21,318 bases of DNA from Plantago elongata (Eukaryota > Streptophyta > Magnoliopsida > Lamiales > Plantaginaceae): assembly GCA_036897095.1 (NCBI GenBank), contig JAYMSP010003061.1, positions 1 to 21,318 on the forward strand. The letters run 5' to 3'. The notes beneath the pieces are model-generated. The model was not told where the DNA came from, did not search any database, and saw nothing but the letters and a program-made list of their open reading frames with translations. Positions 1 to 8,196 of this stretch are shown piece after piece. Position 1 is the stretch's first letter, and every line of letters begins with the position of its first letter. The translations under genes were made by a program, and so were the position numbers.

Positions 1-225
1 ACATGTGCTATTGCGATTACTCAGAATCCCAAGTTTCATGCTAGAACCAAGCACATTGATGTTAGACACCACTTCATTAGAGACCATGTGGAGAAAGACA
101 ATATAGAGATACTCAAGGTCGGAACAGAAGACCAACTTGCAGATATCTTCACTAAGTCAATGGAAGAAAGTAGATTCTTGAATTTGAGGCATAATCTTGG
201 ATTGATTGAGCTACTCAAGAACTGA
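1..225 (+). CDS. Copia Pol polyprotein, C-terminal end of RNase H (partial)
   Basis: The first reading frame is open from the window edge to a TGA at 223-225 and gives 74 residues. It carries the signature end of copia RNase H: a TKHIDVRHHFIRDHVEK block (residues about 16-32), then a TEDQLADIFTKSM block (about 42-54) and the final F-L-N-L-R-x-x-L-G-L segment (59-68). The domain removes the RNA strand of the RNA:DNA hybrid during reverse transcription inside the virus-like particle. The start is outside the window. No stop or frameshift is present in this piece, so the pol end of this copy looks intact. The identification as copia rather than gypsy pol rests on these motifs, which gypsy RNase H lacks. 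Confidence 0.93.
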   Translation, partial: TCAIAITQNPKFHARTKHIDVRHHFIRDHVEKDNIEILKVGTEDQLADIFTKSMEESRFLNLRHNLGLIELLKN

Positions 226-388
226 AAAGAAGCTAAGGTCTATGAGAACAAAGTTACAGAGAGTTGTTAAGTTTCTGGAACGTATCCAAGAAACTCTATG
301 GCATTATGGTACAAATAACTCCAAGTTTCTGAAATGGGTATTCAGATACTATGGAAGTGTATTTTTGGAATCTGAGACGGGAACTCAG

Positions 389-408
389 AAAAGTGTAATA
401 ACACTTTT
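389..408 (+). repeat. Perfect 8-bp hairpin next to internal purine tract
   Basis: AAAAGTGT (389-396) and ACACTTTT (401-408) are exact inverted copies around the loop AATA. The hairpin lies about 160 bp after the pol stop and two bases before the purine tract at 411. As RNA it could form a stable stem. Confidence 0.7.
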
Positions 409-410
409 GT

Positions 411-425
411 GAGGGGGGAGAAAAT
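411..425 (+). promoter_or_regulatory. Internal polypurine-tract-like sequence
   Basis: A run of 15 purines (GAGGGGGGAGAAAAT begins at 411; its last T is outside the tract) follows the hairpin. It looks like the RNase H-resistant polypurine primer that normally abuts a 3' LTR, but no LTR start (TG...) follows within a few bases. Sireviruses are known to carry repeated PPTs upstream of the 3' LTR. This one could be a central or former PPT. Function is inferred only from composition and position. Confidence 0.5.
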
Positions 426-737
426 AGTACACAAGTACAATTCTCTGAAGTCAAACTATGTCTAGGTTTATGTGTTTTTACCATTTATATGATAGCACAC
501 AGAACATAAGACTTGATCTCAGAAAGATAAGTCCAAAGATTTTATCTTCTCCCACGATAAGAGTGACTTGTGATTACACCAAGCTAAAAATCCATAATGA
601 GGGCATTGTAAAATTTGTTGATTGAAATCATTGCTGAAGAAGCATTGATAACCATCGATGGATATTTCACTTTGTCTCAATGGTTGAGATCAAACGGTGA
701 GATAAAATTGACTTAGAGAGACAGTTTTGGCCCTACT

Positions 738-880
738 TGCATTTAATGCAAAGCATTATTTGTTACCACGCCAATGCATTGTAGACAATAACAAATGCAT
801 ATTGTATGTATGTATTTTGTAACTGTTGTGATTCTAATGCTATATTTAAATGATTTAGAGAAAAGACAAACACTTTTCGC
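738..880 (+). promoter_or_regulatory. Putative internal promoter of the additional ORF
   Basis: A TATA-type box, TATATTTAAA, lies at 841-850, about 190 bp before the first ATG of the additional reading frame. The palindromic motif TGCATTTAATGC lies about 100 bp upstream at 738-749. The exact same 12-mer is found at 7166-7177, upstream of the TATA box in the LTR. The segment 880-1037 is A/C-rich and pyrimidine-patched like a plant 5' leader. This suggests a separate transcript for the additional ORF. No transcript data are available, so the promoter call is an inference. Confidence 0.45.
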
Positions 881-2534
881 AAATCCAAAATTCAAAACTT
901 GCATCAAAATAGCATTTTCTCTCTAATTTTCTGCAAAGAAAAAACCTGCAAAAACTTCTGTTCTCTCTAGTCTTCAGATAAAGAAGCACTAATTCGGAAC
1001 TTAAAATTCTCGATTTCAGATAATCTGTCACTATAAAATGGCGCCCAAACGTGCTTCAAGTTCTAAGGCTACTACTACTACTGATGCTGCTAAAAAACAA
1101 GCACTAAATTTGGAGATCTCGAATAATAGACTCCAAGGGGATTTCAACCCAGACCACTGGACCACCAACCACATCATCCAATATGGTAGTGCTTTTATGG
1201 AGAAACACCTGGAAGCAGTTATTCTAGAGTAGACGGATAGAACTTTTGTCTAGGTTTTGCTTGAAAAGCATACCTGAAGAGATTTCTTTCAGCCTTCCCA
1301 GTGAAACTTCATCACTGGATGTTCTTGAGTTTTACTATAACTCGGAAGTGACCACTTAAGCTGGTCAACGGGACTGAAAAAGTGTCCTTTAAAACCAAGG
1401 TGCAAAGCCTTGTGATTGACCTGGATTGCCAATGTTTCTATAACCTGTTTGGCTTGGTCAATGAGGGCGAAGAATATGAGATGAGCCCCAAGGATAAAAT
1501 CCTTCTACAAGGTGTCAAAGATACTTATCGCGAGTTCTTTGACATATCTATAGCAAACACTCCCTCAAAATTCATCTTGGGAGATATTAGAGTCAGGCAT
1601 CTTTACAAGCACTGGAATGTGACGGTCTGAAGGGTTGAGCAGATCAGATTAGCTTGGAGAGATGGAGGGCTATGTATTTGATGAGGTCACAACTCATGGA
1701 ACATCATGAAAACCCTTTCAATTGGGGTAAGTACGTGTACATGAAGTTTATCAAAGCTCTTAGAAGCTTTGATATCAAGATTGAAAAAGGCCTTGTTGAG
1801 CCTAAGGTCACAGTCATCTATTGACTGAGGATTTGTTGGATTCTGAAGAAATACGGTCTAAAGCTCAGAAAACCTGAGAAGTTTGAGACCAACGACATTC
1901 TCTGAAAATTCAACCATGGCAACTGGCTGAAAAGAAAGGCTATAGGAGAGCTTGAGTCTGCTGAAGAGGTTGCACCTTCTGAGGTGGCACCTAAGAAAAC
2001 AAGAACCAAGAGGAGAGTAGCCAAGAAACAGAAGGTTTCTTAGGCTCCTGCAGAGATCATTCTTGCAGAGAGTACTCCAATTCCACAAGAGATTATCATA
2101 GTTCCATCTACCACTCCCATCATTGAAGATGCGTCCAGGGAGGAGGAGACGTTGAGCAAAAATAGTGGAAGGCTCTCCCTCTCCACAAATACTACAAGAA
2201 TTATGGATAATTTTGTACCTACCGTAGAAGATTCTGATGACGATGTGGTTCTCACTCAGATCTTCAAAATTTCAAAGAAAACCACTGAAGCATTGAAGGC
2301 ATATGGTTCATCAGTAGGAGAAGTTTCTGAGAAAACATCCAAGACTTTGGTTGCTGACAACATTATTGATACACAAGAAGCAGCAACCACAACCATTCAG
2401 AGCTCATTAGACTATATTTAAAAGTCTCTGAATGCGGATGATGTAGTGATGGGGGATGCTGACATTGCCTTCACTCTACAAGGGCTGCAAGATGCGGTTA
2501 TGAATGTTTCTATCTCAAACCTACCTACTGAATA

Positions 2535-3592
2535 TTGCAATCAGAAGCACCAACAACATACATTGCTGAAGAAAATCTTGTAGAGAAACAAATTTTCCAA
2601 AAAGCTGTAGAACAGGAACTTGAGTCTGAAGTGCCAGAATCTTCTAATCGAGAAGAGGATTCACAAGCTAAACCAGAAGCATTTCAGGTTGCAAAGAAGT
2701 CTATATCTAACTTGTTTAAACTTAGTTTTTTTATTACTTGTCACTCATAAATTATATTTGTTACAGGCCCATGAAGATACACAAGTACCAGAAGAGGCTG
2801 TAAAGCCTTCTTCCAAAAGAGAAGAGAGGCTCCACAAGCCTCAACAATAAAAGAATTTGGGCCAGTCACACATGTATAATCATTTTTTGAAGGTTGTAAT
2901 TCTTTTCTTACTTGCTTTTTATTAAGGTTTCTAACTTGAAAATGTGTTTCTGATAGGCTCCAACTGAGGAAGAAAGAGAAGTGGACACATCATCCATTGA
3001 AAAGGAATTGCTATAAACCGTGAAGGCTTCTGAAGAACATGTTTCTGAGCCTTCATTTTCGAAGGTTTGTTTAACATATCTCTCAGAAAGCTGGCACTTT
3101 CATTTTTAAATAATCTTTCTTAATCTCAAATTAATGTTTTTGCTTCCATAGGCTCAAAACGAACAAGAAAAGGTACAAGAAGGCGAGGTTGCGACCCCTT
3201 TAGTACCAATGGATATTGATGAAGCATCTCCGGCTTCAACACAAGAAAGAGTTCCAGAGACTGAACAAGTCTCTAAACATGTTGTTTCTGAGCCTCCCCA
3301 ACAGGAGGTAAGTGAAAACTTAGATAACAACAAATTGTTTGTAAAAATATATCTTTCTGATTATCCATCTAATGTGTTGATTTTTATCCTTAGGTTCAAG
3401 TCGAAAGAGTAGTTGCTGAGGAACAGACTATCTTGTCTCACCCTCGCAATGAAGTGTCTGAGGCTACCATTCCTTTGGTAGAACCTTCTGAGCCTACACT
3501 AGAAACTCAGGTAATTCGGAAACTAAATTCATCTTTCAAAATTCAGAATACTTTAAAGTCTTTGAATCTAAAAGACTTCTCTCCCTTTCAGG
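2535..3592 (+). other. Array of short phase-0 exons and small introns inside the aORF
   Basis: Coding blocks 2535-2687, 2767-2892, 2957-3064, 3152-3307 and 3394-3510 are each an exact multiple of three (153, 126, 108, 156, 117 nt). They are separated by sequences starting GT and ending AG: 2688-2766, 2893-2956, 3065-3151, 3308-3393 and 3511-3591 (64-87 bp), with T-rich tracts before each AG. The exons after each intron begin GCC, GCT, GCT, GTT and GCT. Several blocks share a V/P-S-E-P-type motif (EHVSEPS, HVVSEPP, VEPSEP), which suggests that one exon-intron unit was duplicated. Two blocks now contain a stop (2848, 3014). Donor sites GTTGCA and GTTGTA in the first two introns are weak, while GTAAGT and GTAATT in the last two are good. 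Confidence 0.6.
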
Positions 3593-5320
3593 CTTCAAGC
3601 GTGTACCCTCAACTTTTGCATCGTCTTCTGATAAGGTGCACGAGTTCTTCAGATAAAATACCATAAATAAACATCTCCATCTATTCAAGTCATGGCAGAA
3701 ACTTAGACGTGCGGATCTTACAAAAATTGCCAACTTGATAGATAACCAGGCTAGAAGAGAAAGAGCCTTGGATCTGGAGACTTACATCCATGTCACCTAC
3801 TCTATAAAGAGTTACAGTTTTGCTGCGGTGATGCATGAGAGATTTTCTGAAGAAATTGTACAACTGCTTGAAAAAGCATTTTTGGATGCGGATGAAGAAA
3901 CTAGAAGGCGGATGGCTTACAAGCCTGCCTTGCCCAAGATCATGAGTATCTATCCTTCTGAGCAGGAGGAAGTAAATGGGCAGGTCACCACTTTGCCAAT
4001 GATGATCAATCTAGTATCTGACGATGAGGAGGAAATCGATGAGAATGATTTTGAAGACCCTCCCTCTGAACATCCAACTAGAATGGATGACAGTGATGAT
4101 GATGATGATGATGAGGCTCCCACTCCAGGAGCTGGTGGAAATGCTCAGACCAGAGGAGCATCAAGTGTAGGTGTTGTATCTACACAGAAAGTGTCAACTC
4201 CACCACCTTCTTAAAGTCACCAACTCACACCTCTCAACAACATGATGAAGAACAAGCAACACAGATTGATGAATGGGAAGCTGGGGCTAGAGCTTCCAAA
4301 ATGAAGAATATGTTGGAGAGAGAGGCTCAAGATCAATCTAAGTTAGATGACGTGCTTGCTGAGAAAGAGGTTGAAATCCAGAAACAGGAGGCACTAAACA
4401 AGAAGGAATGGGAACTTCTTGGTGTGCAACTCAAGTTGAAGAATTCAATGGAAACTGTTGTGGTTCACATCCAATCACTAGTAGAAGACAAACAAGGTGC
4501 TGAGGCTGCATTGCAATTGGCAAGACCATCACAGGACAAAGGGAAGAAAGCCATTGATGCCCTTGAAGCTGAGTCCTCTGATAATTGGTCTGATGAGGAT
4601 AGCCCTAACCATCCTGCTGGAATGGATGAGGAAGAAATAGAGGTGGACAATCTAAATGAGCACATGGTTGTGTCTCATCTGAAGAGAAAGGTGAATGCAT
4701 CTAAGGCCTTTGATAAAGCTCCAAAAGAGAACAATGTTTTTGAAAACAAGTTCATAGTTCTGAAAAATCTAAAGGATGGTTTATTTGAACAAAACAACAT
4801 TGTATTAGCCACCATCCCTCCAGAGTTTAAGGTTTTTGCTGAGCTAATGATCAGAAGAACAACATCTCTCATGATTGCACAAAAAAATCTAGGTATGCAG
4901 AGAGATGATGATCTAGAGACCACTTAGAAAGCTTTGATGGAATCAAATTATGCTACGGGGAAAGTAGACAAAGTGTATGAGCCATTGGAGTAGATCTTTA
5001 AAAGAGAAGACTTGCTACTTGGCCAGTTTGAGTCCTTACATTCTGAAGTTCAGAAACTGGTACAAGGCCAGAATGCTTTGAGTGCACACTTCAACTCTCT
5101 GCGAGAAGCTTATGTACAATTGACTCAGACATCAATGATTAAGGGGGGAGGAAGCAGAAGAGAAAGAGGCAAGAGGAAGCAGATTGCGGAAAAACCTCTA
5201 ACCATAAGAGAGCCTCCCTCAACAGAAAGTCTACCACCCCCACCCCCACTGACTAGACCAAGAGCTTCACATGAAAATTCAAGGGGAACCAAGTCCCCAA
5301 GGAAATCAGATAAACCTTCT

Positions 5321-5365
5321 GAAGAAGAAGAAGAAGAAGAAGAAGAAGAAGAAGAAGAAGAAGAA

Positions 5366-5397
<32 letters not shown>

Positions 5398-5398
5398 A
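5321..5398 (+). repeat. (GAA)n microsatellite encoding poly-Glu
   Basis: There are twenty-two pure GAA units (5321-5386), then GAG and three more GAA. In the frame used upstream (from about 4218) this reads as 26 glutamates and runs into AGG-TAA (stop 5402-5404). The coding-like sequence downstream continues in another frame from 5400. The frame change therefore sits at the end of the repeat, where an A-run (GAAGAAAGG) marks the junction. Replication slippage is the obvious cause. Confidence 0.9.
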
Positions 5399-6325
5399 AG
5401 GTAATGAAGATACCTTCTCACCAAATGATCAAGGCAAAAATCTGGATGATGATGATGATGAAACTGATCATGATGAGCATCCTTTCCACAGAAAGAGGAA
5501 GAGAGTTGATGAGGTATCTGAACCTTTAGCTGCAACACCTATTGCTGACAGATCACCACCTGGACATTCCAAATCTCTCCATGGTGGTTCTTCAAGTCAT
5601 ACCCTCACTCAGAACACATCTAGGGAGTATCCCAGAATAAACAGGAGACAAAGAAAAAATGCAAGGTTTGGGAGAACCAATAATGAAGAACTTCCTCCAG
5701 GGCCAGAAGATGCATTAATTGAGTACACCAAAACTCATGATAGCCAGTTTGCATACCAATGCATAAGACAACTCAATGGCTACAGAATTCTGGATCTCTT
5801 ACACTTATTGCTGAATAGGAAATTTTCTGATCCTATCTTTAACGAGATGATGTCATGGAGAGTCAACAGACCCCCATCTGATAAATCCTGCTCATGTGAA
5901 GACATGGCTTGATTTTGAAGTAAAACTAAGAAGAGATGCCATGACTAAGGACATGAAGGAAGAGGTCCCTATTTACAAAGCCAGATGATGTTCATAAAGT
6001 ACCAAAACTGCTGGGAACAGGATATAGCTCACATAATAAGCTTGGAGTGCTAGCACATGAGTCATTCTATATGACTAAGGAAGATTGTGAAGATGACTTA
6101 CATTATTTGAGAGTCATCTACAAGCACTTCAAGTTGATTGAAACCAAGATTGAGCATGCCTGGAAATAGGGAAGAGTCTATTGGGTTAGACAGTTTCACA
6201 AGAATAATCCTGTTCTGGACTACAAAGAAAAGTGCAAGGTTGCTAGAGAAACTGAAATGGCTGTTAAAACCTATCTCTTTGACTATGTCATGGACATACA
6301 CAAGGATAAGAGATTCAGAGACTAA

Positions 6326-6729
6326 CCTAAGAAGGACTGACTGAAGAACTTAAGGTTGCTGACAACCTAAATGTTTTGAAGATTCTGAGGATTTGAAGAC
6401 AAAGGACTTAGAATGTTACTTGAAGTTTGGACTCTCCTGTTGTTCTATTTTCCATTTGTATTGTTTTGTGTATTTTTTGCTGATGTATTCATTTGATATA
6501 ATCTTGTAAGTTATCTTTGTTCTGTAATAATTAAATCTGATGATCATATTCTCAGATACTTTAATAGAAGATAACGTGTTAGCAAATATCACTCCTTATG
6601 ATTTGGTTGATGTATTACTTTCTGCACTTACTTGAACTTAACTTCTAATCATCTTGAAATGATTAAGTGTTGGGAATTTGACTTCTCCAATCTGTAATAG
6701 GAATTTAGTGATAGTCATTGTTGTCTGAT
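6326..6729 (+). other. Noncoding 3' tail of the aORF, 3'UTR-like
   Basis: No coding frame is seen. About 6430-6540 is T-rich with TTTGTATTGTTTTGTGTA and a following AATAATTAAA, the pattern of plant far-upstream and near-upstream polyadenylation elements. It fits a 3'UTR for the aORF transcript. The rest leads into the PPT. No other feature is seen. Confidence 0.4.
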
Positions 6730-6741
6730 AAAAGGGAGAAA
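6730..6741 (+). promoter_or_regulatory. Polypurine tract (PPT) of the retrotransposon
   Basis: AAAAGGGAGAAA lies two bases before the TG that opens the 3' LTR. In LTR retrotransposons this RNase H-resistant purine run primes plus-strand DNA synthesis, and its position directly at the LTR boundary supports the boundary call. Confidence 0.8.
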
Positions 6742-7035
6742 TTTGTTAGGAATATCTGTTAGTATTTTGATCACTCTGCACAATAACTTATTCTAGTTTC
6801 AGAAAGGTGTTCAGTACTCTAGGTCACTGACCATTGTACAGAAGAAATACACTAGGTATGATAGTTTTTAGAAACCTTGTAATAGGATGTTAGGTCTATG
6901 ATTGTAATTTTTATTTAGCTTAAAGAAGACTAAGAAGGAGGTATCCAAGAAAAGGAGAAGACCTTTTGCACAAAGGTATCTCATGACAAAGGAGGGAAGT
7001 CTCCTCAGATTGTTGCTTCCAGAAACTCATGTAAA

Positions 7036-7097
7036 GACTTGTGTTTTGTTCACAAAACAAAGTCACAACAAGTTTCTGAGACAACAAGTTTATGAGA
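7036..7097 (+). repeat. U3 hairpin plus tandem 16-bp repeat
   Basis: TGTTTTGT (7042-7049) and ACAAAACA (7052-7059) pair around a two-base loop. After one unpaired G, GACTT (7036-7040) pairs with AAGTC (7060-7064), giving 13 pairs in total. It is followed at once by two head-to-tail 16-mers, CAACAAGTTTCTGAGA (7066-7081) and CAACAAGTTTATGAGA (7082-7097), which differ at one base. Such arrays in U3 are often promoter/enhancer elements, and palindromic repeats in U3 are reported for Sireviruses. Confidence 0.7.
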
Positions 7098-7310
7098 GAT
7101 GGAACATGTGATGCTTCAGAAAGCTACATGCATCCGTTGAGACTACAAGATGAAATATAGTACACTGCATTTAATGCTGGACAAAAATTTCACTATCCTT
7201 CTGCGGAACTCTCTGAAAAGAGATATATGCATGGGAATACTAATTTTAAGATATAAATTGATTGAATTTGAAATATGTCTAACGGATACTATTAAAGTAT
7301 CAAATTAATC

Positions 7311-7319
7311 TATATATAT
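7311..7319 (+). promoter_or_regulatory. TATA box of the LTR promoter
   Basis: TATATATAT lies in the middle of the LTR, with the 12-mer TGCATTTAATGC about 135 bp upstream. Transcription would be expected to start near 7340-7350, around an ACACACACAC run, marking the U3/R border. The start itself is not visible in the sequence. Confidence 0.6.
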
Positions 7320-7698
7320 CACCACTTAGAAGCTTAGAAACACACACACACGAACTACGATCATATCAACTATCAAGCAAGTATTCTCTCAAGCATTTTT
7401 ACTACAATTCTCTAAGCTATCTGTTGTGACTAACAAACTCGAAAATTCACTAGTAGTTCTAAGTGTCCTGATCCTTCAACAAGTAGTGTAATTTGTGAAA
7501 TAGTTGAATTATTGGATAAATATCTGAGATTCATTTTCTTGAACAAATCTCACAAACTTGGGTCAGTCAAGGAGAACCTACCGTATACTGCACAAGTATA
7601 TTAAGTAGTGTCTTTCCTTTAAGCTCTCTGAACATAGCTGAAAAGTTATAAAGAGAAGCTTATCTGACAATCAACATAACCAACACCATCAAGACGTG

Positions 7699-7823
7699 GA
7701 GTACAAGAAGTACTTGATTTAGAAAATCAAGGAATAACTCCAAGGTTATCTTGAGTACATGAAGTACTTACCTCTAGGAGCTGGGGAACATTTAATTGGG
7801 GAACATTTGGTTGGGAACCATTT
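7699..7823 (+). repeat. Cluster of small palindromes and tandem repeats in R/U5
   Basis: A 17-mer GAGTACAAGAAGTACTT (7699-7715) recurs at 7753-7769 with one mismatch. Between them CTTGATTT (7713-7720) and AAATCAAG (7724-7731) form an 8-bp hairpin with a three-base loop, and ATAAC/GTTAT (7734-7738, 7745-7749) form another. A 15-bp period repeat follows: GGGGAACATTT at 7783, again at 7798, and a variant GGGAACCATTT at 7813. Lying downstream of the TATA box, these would be in the RNA. Confidence 0.7.
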
Positions 7824-8171
7824 CTTATAGTAATCTTAGAATATGATCAATTGTACGGAGAACTCAATTATTTGTTCTAGTCAATTCTAGGTCGCTGAAG
7901 GCCGAGCGGATTAGTTGGAGGATTACGCCACCCCCAGATAGTCAGATACCACTATACTTGCTGTGTCATTTACTTTATGTATTTATATTTCAGCAACACA
8001 GATTTACTCTTGCTAAGCACAAACCCATTTATCTATCGCATAAATACTTCCGCTCTCTAATTATAAGTATCAGATACCTACATATATGAGAAATCGTGTT
8101 TATTGACAAAAGTTTGAAAGACTATCCCCTTCTGGTCTTTTTATTTGCCGTTATCTGGACCAACAATAGTT

Positions 8172-8196
8172 GAGAAAACTGTGGTTGAGTTTTCTC
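8172..8196. repeat. Perfect 9-bp inverted repeat just outside the LTR
   Basis: GAGAAAACT (8172-8180) and AGTTTTCTC (8188-8196) are exact inverse copies around a seven-base loop. They begin six bases beyond the proposed LTR end, so they belong to the insertion site rather than to the element if the boundary is right. Confidence 0.6.

Larger units (their letters stand above)
226..840 (+). other. Noncoding spacer between pol and the additional ORF
   Basis: No reading frame here resembles a protein. The stretch contains a perfect hairpin, a G-rich purine tract and a palindromic motif (TGCATTTAATGC, 738-749), and leads into a TATA-type sequence at 841. It is best read as the pol 3' spacer followed by an internal promoter region. 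Confidence 0.6.
1038..6325 (+). pseudogene. Additional retrotransposon ORF (aORF) downstream of pol, decayed, intron-containing
   Basis: This is a very long coding relic, not recognised as any named family. It starts at ATG 1038 (MAPKRASSSKA...) and its last open segment ends at TAA 6323-6325. Segments shift frame: 1038-1229, 1261-1350, 1358-1627, about 1663-2530, 2535-2687, four short exons in 2767-3510, 3594-4211, about 4218-5401, 5400-5909, 5881-5985 and about 5979-6322. In-frame stops include 1230, 1822, 1903, 2041, 2419, 2848, 3014, 4212, 4925, 4991 and 6167. Visible properties: a basic start, a globular-looking first third, a Glu/Ser/Pro-rich middle built of short exons, Asp/Glu tracts, a coiled-coil-like stretch (about 4300-4530), basic clusters (RRERGKRK, RKRKR) resembling nuclear signals, a poly-Glu tract and a folded-looking C-terminal part. 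No signal peptide or membrane segment is seen, so an envelope role is not supported. It could be a lineage-specific aORF or a captured host gene. Confidence 0.65.
1..8165 (+). mobile_element. Ty1/copia LTR retrotransposon (Sirevirus-like), 3' portion
   Basis: What is seen: the C-terminal end of a copia polyprotein, then a long additional coding region in the same orientation, a polypurine tract and a terminal repeat that starts TGTTAGG and ends CCAACA. The 5' LTR, primer-binding site, gag and most of pol lie beyond the left edge, so LTR divergence and insertion age cannot be judged. Known: in copia elements the RNase H domain is the last part of pol, and additional reading frames between pol and the 3' LTR are a hallmark of the Sirevirus/SIRE lineage among others. 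Inferred: all parts belong to one element, because order, strand and the PPT-LTR junction are coherent. The candidate 5-bp target duplication after the LTR is ATAGT (8166-8170) and cannot be confirmed here. The copy is defective in its additional reading frame. Confidence 0.85.
6744..8165 (+). repeat. 3' LTR of the copia element (about 1.42 kb)
   Basis: The left end is set by the PPT followed by TGTTAGGAATATC, a typical copia LTR start. The right end is set by CCAACA at 8160-8165, which is nearly the inverse complement of the start (TGTTAGG/CCAACA). A TATA box at 7311 divides U3 from R/U5. U3 has a long hairpin and a tandem 16-bp repeat, and R/U5 has several small palindromes and a 15-bp tandem repeat. 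The 5' LTR is not in the window, so the right end rests on the CA dinucleotide and inverted-repeat match only and could move slightly. Confidence 0.75.

Noticed and set aside
426..1037. An internal or solo LTR directly after the first purine tract
   Set aside because: No TG...CA termini with matching inverted ends could be found and the sequence is not visibly similar to the 3' LTR beyond one 12-mer.
5125..5538. Minus-strand frame with a long Ser run
   Set aside because: It is the complement of the GAA repeat and its coding flanks. The plus strand explains the region.
1038..6325. Calling the additional frame an envelope gene
   Set aside because: No signal peptide, fusion-peptide-like segment or transmembrane anchor is visible in any segment. 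Position after pol alone is not enough.
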